Shown here one piece after another: positions 25,953 to 35,308 of a DNA stretch of 64,000 nt. Position numbers and translations under genes: made by a program. Below the pieces are notes generated by a model. The model had not been told where the DNA came from and did not search any database. It worked only from the letters and a program-made list of their open reading frames with translations. The DNA comes from Brachionus manjavacas (Eukaryota; Rotifera; Eurotatoria; Ploima; Brachionidae): the NCBI GenBank assembly GCA_019054805.1, contig JAHQIY010000006.1, positions 2,976,001-3,040,000 of the forward strand, read 5' to 3'. Positions within the stretch are counted from its first letter, which is position 1. Each line of letters starts with the position of its first letter.

Positions 25953-26226
25953 CAGCGGTTCTAATAAAATCGTAACGCAGTTCGGCGCCGGCGCGGCCTT
26001 TCGATGGCGTCGGCGCGGCCAGCCTAGTAGTCTAGTATTTTTTTTTTGATTCAAAAAATTTTAATTACTAAAAATTTTAATGCCGAACACCTTGGCCGAC
26101 ATGGCCGAAAAACTTGGCCGACTAGGCCGGCCGCGCCGACGCCATCGAAAGGCCGCGCCGGGCCGACAAAATGGCCGAGGCCGCGCCGGCCGGCCGAACT
26201 GCGTTACGATTTTATTAGAACCGCTG
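25953..26226. mobile_element. Tc1/mariner-type MITE with GC-rich core
   Basis: Terminal inverted repeats of about 35 bases start CAGCGGTTCTAATAAAATCG and end with the exact complement. TA dinucleotides flank both ends (25951-25952 and 26227-26228), as in Tc1/mariner target duplications. The 274-base element has no transposase. Its core is packed with GGCCG and GCGCCG motifs, in extreme contrast to the AT-rich host. Subterminal inverted sequences (CGGCGCGGCCTTTCGATGGCGTCGGCG and its complement in parts) extend the symmetry. A related end occurs at 62.2 kb. Confidence 0.85.
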
Positions 26227-26691
26227 TAAATAAAAAAATAAAAATTAATTTTAATTGTTAAGGCAAATTAATGATTGAGTTAAATATCAATATTTTGCGA
26301 TGCCATGCTTGTAGCTCATTATTCACTTCATTTTTGTCTAGTACCTTTTTCTGATTCCAGTCAGATTTTAAAACCATAATTAAAGTCACTTTTATTTTCA
26401 TCATTTAAATTTACGTTAAATATAGTAAATTCTAGGTGAAGCTTAGATAAAAATAAAAAAAGGGAAACAACACATTAAGAGAAAATCTCAAGATCAACTT
26501 TCTTAAAATTGTAAAAATTACTGAAAAATTGTTTTTTGTATAGCAAAGAAATGTGTAAATTTAATTTTTTAAATTTCAATTGAATTGGACTTTCCATTAA
26601 GAAGATATGTCAAAAAGTACATATATTTTGAATTTAATAAAGCTATTCAAAAAAGAAAAAATTTATTTTTCAATTTCAAATACAGTATGTA

Positions 26692-26819
26692 CAGTACATC
26701 CTAAAACTAACTTCATTGATTTCTTTCCTCTTCCTTTCCTCTTCCTTTCCTCTCCTCTTCCTTCCTTTTTCTTAGAGGAAAGGAAAAGAAAGCGATGAAG
26801 TTAGTTTTAGGATGTACTG
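26692..26819. mobile_element. Short hairpin MITE, TA-flanked
   Basis: Perfect 25-base terminal inverted repeats (26692-26716 and 26795-26819) start CAGTACATCC. TA lies on each side (26690-26691 and 26820-26821). The 128-base element has a pyrimidine-rich middle of CCTCTT-type repeats pairing loosely with purine-rich sequence, so one strand can fold almost end to end. The CAGTA start resembles Tc1-type ends. No coding capacity. Confidence 0.85.
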
Positions 26820-27207
26820 TATAGAAAATTTAGAAAATATAAATTTTTTTTATGCAAGGTTTGTTTCTTGAACGCCGTGCGGCTAAATAAAAAAAAATAA
26901 AAAGATATTTTCTTTTTGAAATTTATTTAAAAAAAAATTTTTTATCGGAAAAGTACAAAAACTAGGATAGAAAAAAAATCTAAGTAAAAATACCGCAAAA
27001 AAAAGGAGTGAAATTTTTTAACAAAAAAAATGGCTAATTATATTTTTTTCACTAAAATTTCTGAATCAAGCACCAATTTTACTTTAATAAAAAAAAGAAC
27101 TCATAATTTTCCCAACAAATATTATTGCATCTAATTTTTCGAAATAATTATGTAAATTCTGAATGCTTTTATAAGTTCTGAAAAAATTTGAATTAAAAAA
27201 AAACTAA

Positions 27208-27503
27208 AATGATTGATATTGAAATTGAAAATTTGATGGTTTTTGATGTTCCTGTGGCACAAAAAGTGGTCGAAAAGGACTTTTCAGAGGACGGTGATGA
27301 CTGTTCTGTAGACGGAGAAGCTAACAATGAAGAGCAGAGCAAAAAAAGGAGAAGAATAACTAAAAGTTAGGCTATAAACTCTTAAAAGAGAAGTGGCTAA
27401 TTAATGAACCAGTCAAAGGAATCGAAGAATATTTCGATTATTTTGAAAAGGAATGGATTAATTCCTCTAACTTTGGCTGGTTTGAAGGTTTAGCCCCTTC
27501 TTA
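27208..27503 (+). mobile_element. MULE transposase fragment (decayed)
   Basis: A 53-codon ORF from 27208 ends in a stop at 27370. Just after, in a second frame, is VKGIEEYFDYFEKEWINSS and NFGWFEG, which resembles the stretch near the end of Mutator-like transposases (WYEG followed by the SWIM finger in intact copies). The match breaks off where the Tc1 relic begins. Only a remnant; the first ORF may be unrelated. Confidence 0.35.
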
Positions 27504-28054
27504 CCCAAAAAAAATTGTCTACAAAATTTAGAACATTTATTTTTTAACATTTAAAATGCTCACCCTTAGCTTTAATACACTCAGCGACACGTTTTGAAAT
27601 CCAGTCTTGACTCTGATCAAAAAATATCAATTTGTAATTAATACATCCCCAAATACCAACCGAACCTCCACCATTAGAACTTTTCTTACAGTGTCTTTAC
27701 TAACAGTAAAATTATGAAATTTAGAACTAAAATAAGAGGCTAGCTGTCTATAGCTTGTTGTAGGATTGATTCTGATCTTTCTAAAAATGTACGACTCATC
27801 TCGACTGGTAAGCTTTCGGGGTCTACCAGACCTTGGTAATTCTTTGACCACGGATGTCTTCTCATAATTGCGCTTTGTTGTAATCACACATTTTCTCGAA
27901 ACTGCTACTAGATCAGCTATTTCTTGTTGAGATTTGGTCTTATCCTTCAATAGATATATAGATATATGTAAATCGATTTTAATTTTAGATTTTTACACCT
28001 TAAAATATTTTTTTTTAATTTTTTAGTAATGTTCTAAACTTTCTAGACATACTG
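27504..28054 (-). mobile_element. Tc1-type transposon relic with internal deletion
   Basis: The minus-strand ORF from about 27950 carries the Tc1 transposase N-terminal helix-turn-helix: SQQEIADLVAVSRKCVITTK, then RSGRPRKLTSRDE and SYRQLASYF. The reading then jumps to a C-terminal-like tail (QDWISKRVAECIKAKGEHFK, stop at 27546-27544). The DDE catalytic core is missing, so it cannot be active on its own. The right end is a good terminus, CAGTATGTCTAGAAAG, next to TA (28055-28056); the left end is diverged but retains TTTAGAACATT. It appears to have landed in the MULE fragment. Confidence 0.65.
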
Positions 28055-28197
28055 TATAAAATAATGATTAAGGGTTGATTTTAATCAGTTTTTATTGATT
28101 TTTAAAATTAACTATATCAAATAAATATTAAATAGTCATGCAAGCAGAGTATTGAGGGTTTAAATTCGGTGAGGGTCAAAAAATTTTCTAAATCTCT

Positions 28198-28340
28198 TTG
28201 CAGTACGGAAAGAATGTCGAGATGATCGACTTGATGCAGTAAAATCTGTGTCAGATCGGAGCTGTTGCTCAAAATAGTATTAGAAAAGGAGAAGAGCCCC
28301 TCTCCAGTATCCGCTAGGATAGAAAAGAGACAATTATATC
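28198..28340 (+). repeat. Dispersed short repeat, copy 1
   Basis: This copy shares GATGCAGTAA...TGTGTCAGATYGGAG, GAAAAGGA and CTAGGATAGAAAAGAGACAATTAT with segments near 42.7 and 58.7 kb, all in plus orientation, and ends in an AT-rich tail. The pattern suggests a SINE or the 3' end of a LINE. No internal promoter box could be assigned with confidence. Confidence 0.6.
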
Positions 28341-29319
28341 CAATATATATTTTTTTTATAAACCTTAAACTTATATTTATTTTCCGGCCTGTTAGGGTCT
28401 GATGGTTCGCGGTTATAAAATAAATAATAAAAAAAGAAATTTAATGATAACTATATTGATAAATGGCCACTTCTGTAAGAGTCTGTATTGTAGTTAATGA
28501 GAGAACTACAACACTAATGAATATTAATGTTATGCATGAATTTGTTTATTTTTAAAATTAAATAATTACAATTAGCTATTAAATTTAACTAATTATTAAA
28601 TCTATTTAAATAAAATTTTAAATAATTCATTTTTTTTGACGCATCTAAAGTAGTATCTCTTTTCAAAGAATTATTTCAAGTTTCTCATATATCAAAGATT
28701 TCGGTTTAAATATTAATTACAATTGAGTTAGTTTTTCAGACCATTTATTTTCAACTTGGATACTCTCCAGATGGCATAGAGGAGACCAAAAAGAAATGGA
28801 AAATTTATTAAACACAAATTTTGATGTATTACTAATTGATAAATCCATTTATTAAATCTCAAATAGATTTCCTGGAATATTTTAAACCACATAATTATCT
28901 TTATTTAAATTATCTCGTTTTTTAGAATGGAATTCTCTCTTATAAACAGTGAATAGAGCCGTAGTTACTTGCTCAACTCATTCTAATATTATTATAAAAT
29001 TAGAAATAAATCTAATTAAATTTCGACTATATTTAGATTAAGTCATTAATTCGGATATTTTGAATTTCAGAGCGAATTTGAAAAAAAGGCGTTGATTCCT
29101 TTAATTAAAAAATACGAACTTATTTAGTTAATATCTAGGAAAAACACGTACATTTGCATTAACGTTCAATAGGATTCCTCATTTATGGTAATCTAAATAA
29201 TTGATTAAATTATCCTTAATTTTTAATTTAATTTTTTATATAAGAATATTAGAAATTTTTTAAAACCTAAAGTTTATTTCAAAATAGATTTCAGATTAAA
29301 AAAAAAAATTTTGGACAAA
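28341..29319. other. AT-rich intergenic region upstream of GPCR
   Basis: About 1 kb with no recognisable gene. Presumably includes the GPCR promoter. Confidence 0.4.
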
Positions 29320-30363
29320 ATGAATCAGCTCAAAACTAATGATTCAATAGTTTCTTATTTTTTATGGGCCTACAGAACTTCAAATGTTTTTCTTTATTAT
29401 GCTAATCTTACAATAGTTCCATTAGGTCTCTTTTTTAACTTTGTTTCATTTCTGATTTTTTCTAGGAAAAAATTCAGAAAAGGCACTATGGGTTTTTTCT
29501 TCAGAATCATAGCTGTCATGGATTCTATAGTTCTTATTAATTTATTTATTAGTTTTTTTTCTCAATCTTTAGGTGTTGATGTAGTCCTAAGTTCAAACTT
29601 TGCTTGCAAATTTTTTAATTTGTTTCTTAGAGTATCCTTTCAGTCTTCTTCCTGGCTTAATGTCTTAGTAACTTTAGATAGATTAATTTCTATTAAGTAT
29701 TATAACAAGCAATTTAAATTTAACAAAAATAAAAAAATTCTATCTGCAATATTATTGTTTTCTTTTTTATTAATCTTAATAATAAATTCGCCAAATTTAT
29801 TAATGAATCTAAAAGTATTTGACTATGAAAATCAAACAGTGATTTTGTGCACTTCAAACCCGGTATTGAATAACTATCGAGAGATTATTCATATTATTCT
29901 AAGAACAGCTTTGCCTTTTACAATTATGCTGGTAGCAAATGTAACCTTAATAAAGACTGTAAGAATTTCACGGCTAAAGTTAAAAAAAGAAAAATCATTA
30001 AAAAGAGAGTATTATTTTGCTTCATCGTTGATTATCATGAACTCGTATTTTTTGGCTAATTTGATTCCTTTGGAATTTTCAAAAATTTTGGCTGGAATAT
30101 TCTCAAGCCAGATTTCAATATTCAGTGGAGTGATTACAATCATATATTTTGTAGCAACTTATGTATCCGCTTTCAATCATGTTTTTCCTTTTTTTATCAA
30201 TTTAAAATTTAACAAAATATTTAACGACGAAGTTTGTCGATGTATCAATCAACTAAAAGGTGTATTTATTTCGAATAAACCTAACAAAAAAAATATGGAC
30301 AATAATCATACTACAATTTACACTAATACCAATAAAATATTCTCTAGAACTGACTCAGCTTAA
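29320..30363 (+). CDS. Rhodopsin-type G protein-coupled receptor
   Basis: An intronless ORF encodes 347 residues from the ATG at 29320. Seven hydrophobic segments are clear, roughly at residues 27-50, 62-85, 100-125, 140-165, 188-210, 230-255 and 268-295. Segment 3 ends in LDRLISI, a variant of the DRY motif, with the Cys before TM3 (NFACKF) and another in the loop before TM5 (VILCTSN), which usually form a disulphide. NxxxxF near the end of TM7 replaces NPxxY (AFNHVFPFF). It most resembles invertebrate FMRFamide-receptor-like orphan receptors; the ligand is unknown. Lack of introns suggests a retrocopy-derived or lineage-expanded family. Confidence 0.85.
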   Translation: MNQLKTNDSIVSYFLWAYRTSNVFLYYANLTIVPLGLFFNFVSFLIFSRKKFRKGTMGFFFRIIAVMDSIVLINLFISFFSQSLGVDVVLSSNFACKFFNLFLRVSFQSSSWLNVLVTLDRLISIKYYNKQFKFNKNKKILSAILLFSFLLILIINSPNLLMNLKVFDYENQTVILCTSNPVLNNYREIIHIILRTALPFTIMLVANVTLIKTVRISRLKLKKEKSLKREYYFASSLIIMNSYFLANLIPLEFSKILAGIFSSQISIFSGVITIIYFVATYVSAFNHVFPFFINLKFNKIFNDEVCRCINQLKGVFISNKPNKKNMDNNHTTIYTNTNKIFSRTDSA

Positions 30364-30700
30364 ATGATTCAAAGTTTATAAATTTTTTAAAACGTTTGAA
30401 TTTCAAATATTTAATAAACAAAATTTATTTATTTTTTTAATGGCTTGATTGTTATTTTTCTTAAAGTGAATTTTATTTTAACTGTTTAGCTTAATAAATT
30501 TTGGAATAAAAATTTAAATTTTTAATTAAATTTAAAAATTACTTAAAGAGTCTGTCTTAGTTCCTGTATTAGATTTAATAAAAAAAAGTTTAATCTTTTT
30601 TATTTTTTTATTAGACATCTTGGTCTCTGTCGTAAAAGTCCATGCTGTCCTCGAAGTTTTATTTTATTTTGTCTTAATTATTTTTTTTATTTTTATTTTT
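30364..30700. other. T-rich intergenic region
   Basis: Downstream of the GPCR, increasingly T-rich towards 30700. The T tract is the complement of the A-rich tail of the stem-loop repeat that follows. Confidence 0.4.
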
Positions 30701-30750
30701 TTTTATTTTTTTTTTAATCTGAAGGAGCTTTAGCTCGGTACAGATATACA
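30701..30750 (-). repeat. Stem-loop repeat with A tail, copy 1
   Basis: On the minus strand it reads CCGAGCTAAAGCTCCTTCAG followed by ATTAAAAA and a long A tail. GAGCT-AA-AGCTC is a perfect small palindrome. A second copy on the plus strand lies at about 53034-53080. A conserved hairpin just before an A tail is typical of the 3' end of a non-LTR retrotransposon. Confidence 0.55.
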
Positions 30751-30779
30751 AATGAATAAATCAGAAATCGATATAGGGA

Positions 30780-31167
30780 ACTGCTTTGGTGAAATTCTTA
30801 TAGATTCATTTAGTTTGAATAATGACTTTATCAATGTTAGTTCTGATAGAGAAGTTTATTAATTTGTCAATGTTTATTTTAACAGGATACAGAATATTAA
30901 ATTCGTTGAAATTACACTTTACGAGCTAAAAGGGGCTATAGATCTATAGATCAAGCTAAAGATCAATCGGCGATGGGTTTTGATGTAATTCAATTTAATA
31001 AAATGCTTAAAAATCTTTCGAATTCTTTCCTAATAAGACTCCTAGAGTTCTTTAACCTTTGCTTTAAACATGATTTTTTCCCTGAAGCTTTGAAGATCCC
31101 TAAAATCTCTATGATTTAAAATAAAAGAGTTTCCTTCCGACCCTAATAACTATCGTCCAATAAGTGT
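30780..31167 (+). mobile_element. LINE reverse-transcriptase fragment (decayed)
   Basis: Broken translation shows, in order, ITLYELKGAIDL, AMGFDVIQFNKMLKNLS, LLEFFNLCFKHDFFPEALK and NNYRPISVT. These match the start of non-LTR reverse transcriptase (AxGxDxI, then NxC...FPxxLK, then YRPISL). Several stops and shifts are present and only about 130 codons remain. The fragment ends exactly where the NOX-like fragment begins, so the LINE probably inserted into, or recombined with, a NOX copy. Confidence 0.6.
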
Positions 31168-31744
31168 TACAAATATGAATCAGTAATATTAATCGGAGCC
31201 GGAATAGGTAGAATATTGTAATAATCTCATTTTAAATTAAATTTTTCTAAAGGGATAACGCCTTATGCTTCAATTTTAAAGCATATTTGTCACGAAAGTT
31301 CTAAAAAACAGCATATCAAAAAATTAGTTCAAAAAATAAGTTCATTTTTTTTGGATAAGCTCTACTATAGATTCTTTTGAATGGTTTGGAAGTTTACTGC
31401 AAGATCTTGAGAATAGAATTAAACTAAGCAATATTTCAGATATGCTTGATTACAAAATTTTTTTATCAAGGGGCTGGAGCCTTAAGCAAGCAAAAGAAAT
31501 ATCAATTAACCATGATCAAGAGTATGATCTTTTTACCGGTTTGAGACAAAAAACAAATTATGGTAGACCGGATTTTGATCTTTTTTTACGAGATTATGCC
31601 GATTTTCAAAAAAAAAACTCGTCTAAAAAAGAATGTGGAGTTTTCTTTTGTGGACCACCTCAAATGTCCAACGATTTGCATATTTTATGCAATAAACACT
31701 CAAATAGTTTCTTAAGATTTATTTATAATAAGGAAAATTTTTAA
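31168..31744 (+). pseudogene. Truncated second NADPH oxidase copy
   Basis: This is the C-terminal third of a NOX2-type gene: SVILIGAGIG, then ITPYASILKHI, then SSTIDSFEWFGSLLQDLENR, LSRGWSLKQAKEI, TGLRQKTNYGRPDFD, FFCGPPQMS and the terminal FIYNKENF. It is very similar to the full gene at 20.8 kb. A GT-AG intron of about 50 bases (about 31209-31256) splits the GAGIG/ITPY motif; the full gene has none there. After that, one frame is broken near 31330-31375, where a region like FFWVSS is shifted. The membrane and FAD parts are absent, replaced by the LINE fragment. It is probably non-functional, although the last 100 codons are open. Confidence 0.8.
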
Positions 31745-32047
31745 TTTCATTAACTAGATGACTCAGTAAATTTTGAATATAGTTAATGCCTTAAATATTT
31801 CTTAGATATTATTAGTTAATCTTAATTGATTAATTTTTTGTATAATTCTTTTGCTTTTTCACGTTCAAAACAATTTTTTAGACTGACTTAATATGATAAG
31901 AATTTAAATAAAATTTTTAACAACAAATTTTTTATTAAATAAGTTCTGCAACTTGATATTGAATACCTAGCATTAATTAAGACTCAGCATTTAGAATAAA
32001 CGCTTTAACAAACCAATCTAGAAAATTCAAAAATTTAAACTTCAAAA
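31745..32047. other. Spacer between NOX fragment and peroxiredoxin
   Basis: About 300 bases, AT-rich. It must hold the promoter of the peroxiredoxin gene, but no clear TATA element was found. Confidence 0.4.
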
Positions 32048-32917
32048 ATGTCGTTCTTTGCCAGAAGCTTGTTAAAAAACTTCACCCAAACTTCCAAACT
32101 AGCTTTGAACCAGAGCGTTACGAGAAATTTTTCACTCTGTAGTTAATTTTAATTTTTTTGATAAGAATAATAAAATATCTGAATTGATTAAATTTGATTT
32201 TTAAGGTAAACAATTAAGTGCAGCCAGAGTCCAACAACCAGCTCCGGATTTTAAAGGAACTGCAGTTGTAAATGGAGATTTTAAAGATATTCAATTATCT
32301 GATTATAAAGGCAAATATTTAGTGCTATTTTTTTATCCACTTGATTTGTAAGTTTTGTATTCAATTATTAAAAAATATCTAAATTATCAAATTAAAGTAC
32401 TTTTGTATGTCCAACAGAAATAATAGCTTTCAGTGATCGAATGGAAGAATTCAAAGCAATAAACACCGAAGTCGTTGGTGTTTCGACCGACAGTCAATTT
32501 AGTCACTTAGCTTGGTAATTCAAAATACATTAAGATATTTTTTTTAATTTTCTTCTAAAAATTTATTATAGGATTAATTTGGACCGTAAACAAGGTGGCT
32601 TAGGTGGTCTTAAATATCCTTTGTTGAGTGATTTCAATAAAACAATTTCCAGGGATTATGATGTTCTTGTGGAAAATGCTGGTGTTGCCTTAAGAGGATT
32701 ATTTGTTATTGATCCGAATGGAGTCTTGAGACAAATCACTGTGAATGATTTACCTGTGGGTAGATCAGTCGATGAAACATTGAGATTGGTCAAAGCTTTC
32801 CAATTTGTTGAAAAATATGGCGAAGTTTGTCCAGCCGACTGGGACTCAAAGAAAAACCCTGCAACTATTAAACCAAACCCGAAGGAATCACTTGAATATT
32901 TCGGAAAAAAAAATTAA
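32048..32917 (+). CDS. Mitochondrial-type 2-Cys peroxiredoxin
   Basis: Four exons, 32048-32138, 32206-32347, 32398-32514 and 32572-32917, give 231 residues. Exon 1 encodes an Arg/Ser/Leu-rich, acid-free leader ([16 protein letters not shown]...) typical of a mitochondrial presequence, as in PRDX3. The core has the peroxidatic Cys in FTFVCPTEI, the resolving Cys in GEVCPADW, and the GGLGG and C-terminal YFGKKN features of the typical eukaryotic, over-oxidation-sensitive class. It reduces hydrogen peroxide using thioredoxin. The last three exons share intron positions with the cytosolic copy at 39 kb, so the two are duplicates. It lies about 300 bases after the NOX fragment and 400 before a LEA gene. 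Confidence 0.93.
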
Positions 32918-33328
32918 ATTGATAGAACATTAAAATTTTAACATTTATTAATAATTTAAAGTTAGCAATAAAATTTGACCAGGTCTTAAGATTTTTTTTA
33001 AAGTCTAAAAATAAACAAAAACATTCAATCTGTAATTAACTTTGAAAAATTCTTAAAATTTTTTTGTTTCTTACAAAATAATCCTTTTAAACAAGAATAT
33101 AAATAGATTTTTGCATAAATCCTTGACGTATTCTTGAATGTGTTAAATGCCGATCCCAAATCTTGTTACTTTATTTAAACTAATCTTGATGCTTATAAAT
33201 ATCCCTGAGATTCTTTAGTATTAGAATATTTTTTTTGATTTAGAAAAAAAACAATTTTAAAACGCTAATTCAAAATCGTTTCAAAAATTCTTAGACGACT
33301 TCAAAGAACCGTTCTTACTTTTAGAAAT
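32918..33328. other. Spacer with LEA gene promoter
   Basis: About 410 bases between the peroxiredoxin stop and the LEA start. Contains the TATA element annotated separately; otherwise AT-rich with no gene. Confidence 0.45.
33194..33201 (+). promoter_or_regulatory. TATA box of large LEA gene
   Basis: TATAAATA followed by TCCC stands out from plain A/T tracts and lies about 130 bases before the LEA start codon. A similar TATAAATAG precedes the third LEA gene. Confidence 0.5.
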
Positions 33329-35137
33329 ATGTCACACAAAACTGAGCAACCGGTTATTCCTCCCGAAACTAGGGAACGTATGAAGGGATCCAAAGAAATG
33401 CTTAAAGAAGATTTGTCAAAGGCAGGATCAGATATTTCAGAGAAAAGCGGTAAAGTAGGTGACAGAGCCACTGAATACGCTCAAAGAGGAACTCAAGATG
33501 TTAAAGAGATAGGCAGTTCTTTAAAAGAAAAATTGTCTGGATATGCTGAGGCAGCTAAAGAAAAATTGAGTGAAATGACTCATGGAGTTAAAGAAAAAAC
33601 GGGAGAATACGCTGAAAGCGCTAAAGAAACTGGCCAGGCAGCTAGAGAAAAAATGGGTGAAATGGGACAGGGTGCAAAAGAAAAAGCGGGAGAATATGTC
33701 GAAAGCGCTAAAGAAACTGGCCAGGCAGCTAGAGAAAAAATGGGTGAAATGGGACAGGGTGCAAAAGAAAAAGCGGGAGAATATGTCGAGGGGGCTAAAG
33801 AAACTGGCCAAGCTGCAAAAGAGAGAATGGAAGAAATGGCACAGGGTGTAAGAGAAAAGGCTGGTGAATATGCAGAGAGTGCTAAAGAAACTGGCCAGGC
33901 AGCTAGAGAAAAAATGGGTGAAATGGGACAGGGTGTAAGAGAAAAGGCTGGTGAATATGCAGAGAGTGCTAAAGAAACTGGCCAGGCAGCTAGAGAAAAA
34001 ATGGGTGAAATGGGACAGGGTGCAAAAGAAAAAGCGGGAGAATATGTCGAGGGAGCTAAAGAGATGAGTCATCAAGCAAGAGAAAGAGCAGGTGAATATG
34101 TGCAAAGTGCTAAAGAAACTGCAGAGCAAGCCAGACAAAGATTGGGTGAAATGGGTCAGAGTGCTAGAGAAAAAGCCGGTGAATACCTAGGTGGTGCTCG
34201 AGAAAAAGCTGGCGAGTTCGGAGAAAATGTAAAGGAAGCTGGCGAACAAGGTAAAGAAAAAGTGAGCACAATGGGCCAGACTGCTCAAGAAAAAGCAGAA
34301 GAATACACTCAAAAAGCTAAGGAAACCGGCCAAGCAGCCAAAGAAAAAGTGGGTGAGATGGGACAGGGTGTAAAAGAAAAAGCTGGTGAATACGCTGAAA
34401 GCGCTAAACAAACTGGCCAAGCTGCTAGAGAAAGAATGGGTGAAATGGGACAGGGTGCACAAGAAAAAGCAGAAGAATACACTCAAAAAGCTAAGGAAAC
34501 TGGCCAAGCAGCCAGAGAAAAAATGGGTGAAATGGGACAGGGAGCTAAAGAAAAAGCTGGAGAATATGCCGAAAGAGCTAAAGAAACTGGAGAGGAAGCA
34601 AGAGAAAAAATGGGTGATATTCAAGATCGAAGCAGAGAAAAAGCTAGCCAAATTGCATCAAGCGCTAAAGAGTCTGGAGAACAAATTCGAAAAAAAGGCG
34701 AGGAATTGTATGGAGTTGGAACAGAAAAAGGAAGAGAATGGAGAGAAGAAGCTGCGGAAAGGGCTCACAGAGCACAAGAACAATCAAAGGGCATTCTTAG
34801 CAGTGCTGCCGAGAGTATTAAGCACGCTAAGGACTATGTTGCTGATACAATGAGAAGTGCTGGAGAGGCAATTACTGGCACTGGAAAGACCGGTATCGAA
34901 AAGCTTGAGCATGCTGGTGAAACTATCAAAGAAACCTTCGTCGGGCCATCAGTCAAAGAGACAGAACAATATCAACCAACGTCTGAAACTAGAATTAAAA
35001 CGCCAACAGAAGCTGGATCGCGTGAAGTTGAAGCCAAGACAGAGAAGAAATTTGCTGAAACTAAACAACCCACTGAATACGAAAGAAAAGTTACCGAAAA
35101 AACTGTCGAAGAATATCCGAAACAAACTCGTTCTTAA
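33329..35137 (+). CDS. Group 3 LEA protein, 602 residues, tandem 29-residue repeats
   Basis: Intronless. After about 60 variable residues the protein is built from about a dozen repeats of 29 residues (87 bases): AKEKAGEYVESAKETGQAA then REKMGEMGQG. Lys, Glu, Ala, Gly and Gln dominate and there is no tryptophan until RGREWRE near the end, no signal peptide and no membrane segment. This is LEA_4 (group 3) composition: disordered in water, helical on drying, protecting proteins and membranes. The C-terminal 100 residues are different (SAAESIKHAKDYVADT, GIEKLEHAGETIKETFVGPS) and recur in the other two LEA genes here. The protein ends in KQTRS. It is probably cytosolic. Several 87-base units are identical at DNA level. 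Confidence 0.93.
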   Translation: MSHKTEQPVIPPETRERMKGSKEMLKEDLSKAGSDISEKSGKVGDRATEYAQRGTQDVKEIGSSLKEKLSGYAEAAKEKLSEMTHGVKEKTGEYAESAKETGQAAREKMGEMGQGAKEKAGEYVESAKETGQAAREKMGEMGQGAKEKAGEYVEGAKETGQAAKERMEEMAQGVREKAGEYAESAKETGQAAREKMGEMGQGVREKAGEYAESAKETGQAAREKMGEMGQGAKEKAGEYVEGAKEMSHQARERAGEYVQSAKETAEQARQRLGEMGQSAREKAGEYLGGAREKAGEFGENVKEAGEQGKEKVSTMGQTAQEKAEEYTQKAKETGQAAKEKVGEMGQGVKEKAGEYAESAKQTGQAARERMGEMGQGAQEKAEEYTQKAKETGQAAREKMGEMGQGAKEKAGEYAERAKETGEEAREKMGDIQDRSREKASQIASSAKESGEQIRKKGEELYGVGTEKGREWREEAAERAHRAQEQSKGILSSAAESIKHAKDYVADTMRSAGEAITGTGKTGIEKLEHAGETIKETFVGPSVKETEQYQPTSETRIKTPTEAGSREVEAKTEKKFAETKQPTEYERKVTEKTVEEYPKQTRS

Positions 35138-35308
35138 ATGAAAAAAAATTGTTATTTAACTTAACTTTATTTATTTAATAAAATTGATTTTTAAAAAAAA
35201 AATTTTATTTCATAGAGGTCTCTTGTTTCTATAGTAATTTTGAGTTAAAATTGAATTTTTTAAAATAGAGTATGTTTTATTTATAAACTTGAATTTTTGA
35301 CATCGATA

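Noticed and set aside
26046-26261. ORF with Arg/Pro/Gly-rich product
   Set aside because: Lies across the GC-rich MITE core and its flank; composition comes from the repeat. Same for ORFs at 61988-62328.
33560-34620. Regularly spaced repeats, CRISPR-like at first sight
   Set aside because: The 87-base period is an uninterrupted coding repeat with no spacers.
33521-34651. Long minus-strand ORFs rich in Phe and Ser opposite the large LEA gene
   Set aside because: Antisense reading of the Lys/Glu-rich repeats; the same happens opposite the 49 kb LEA gene (49107-49787).
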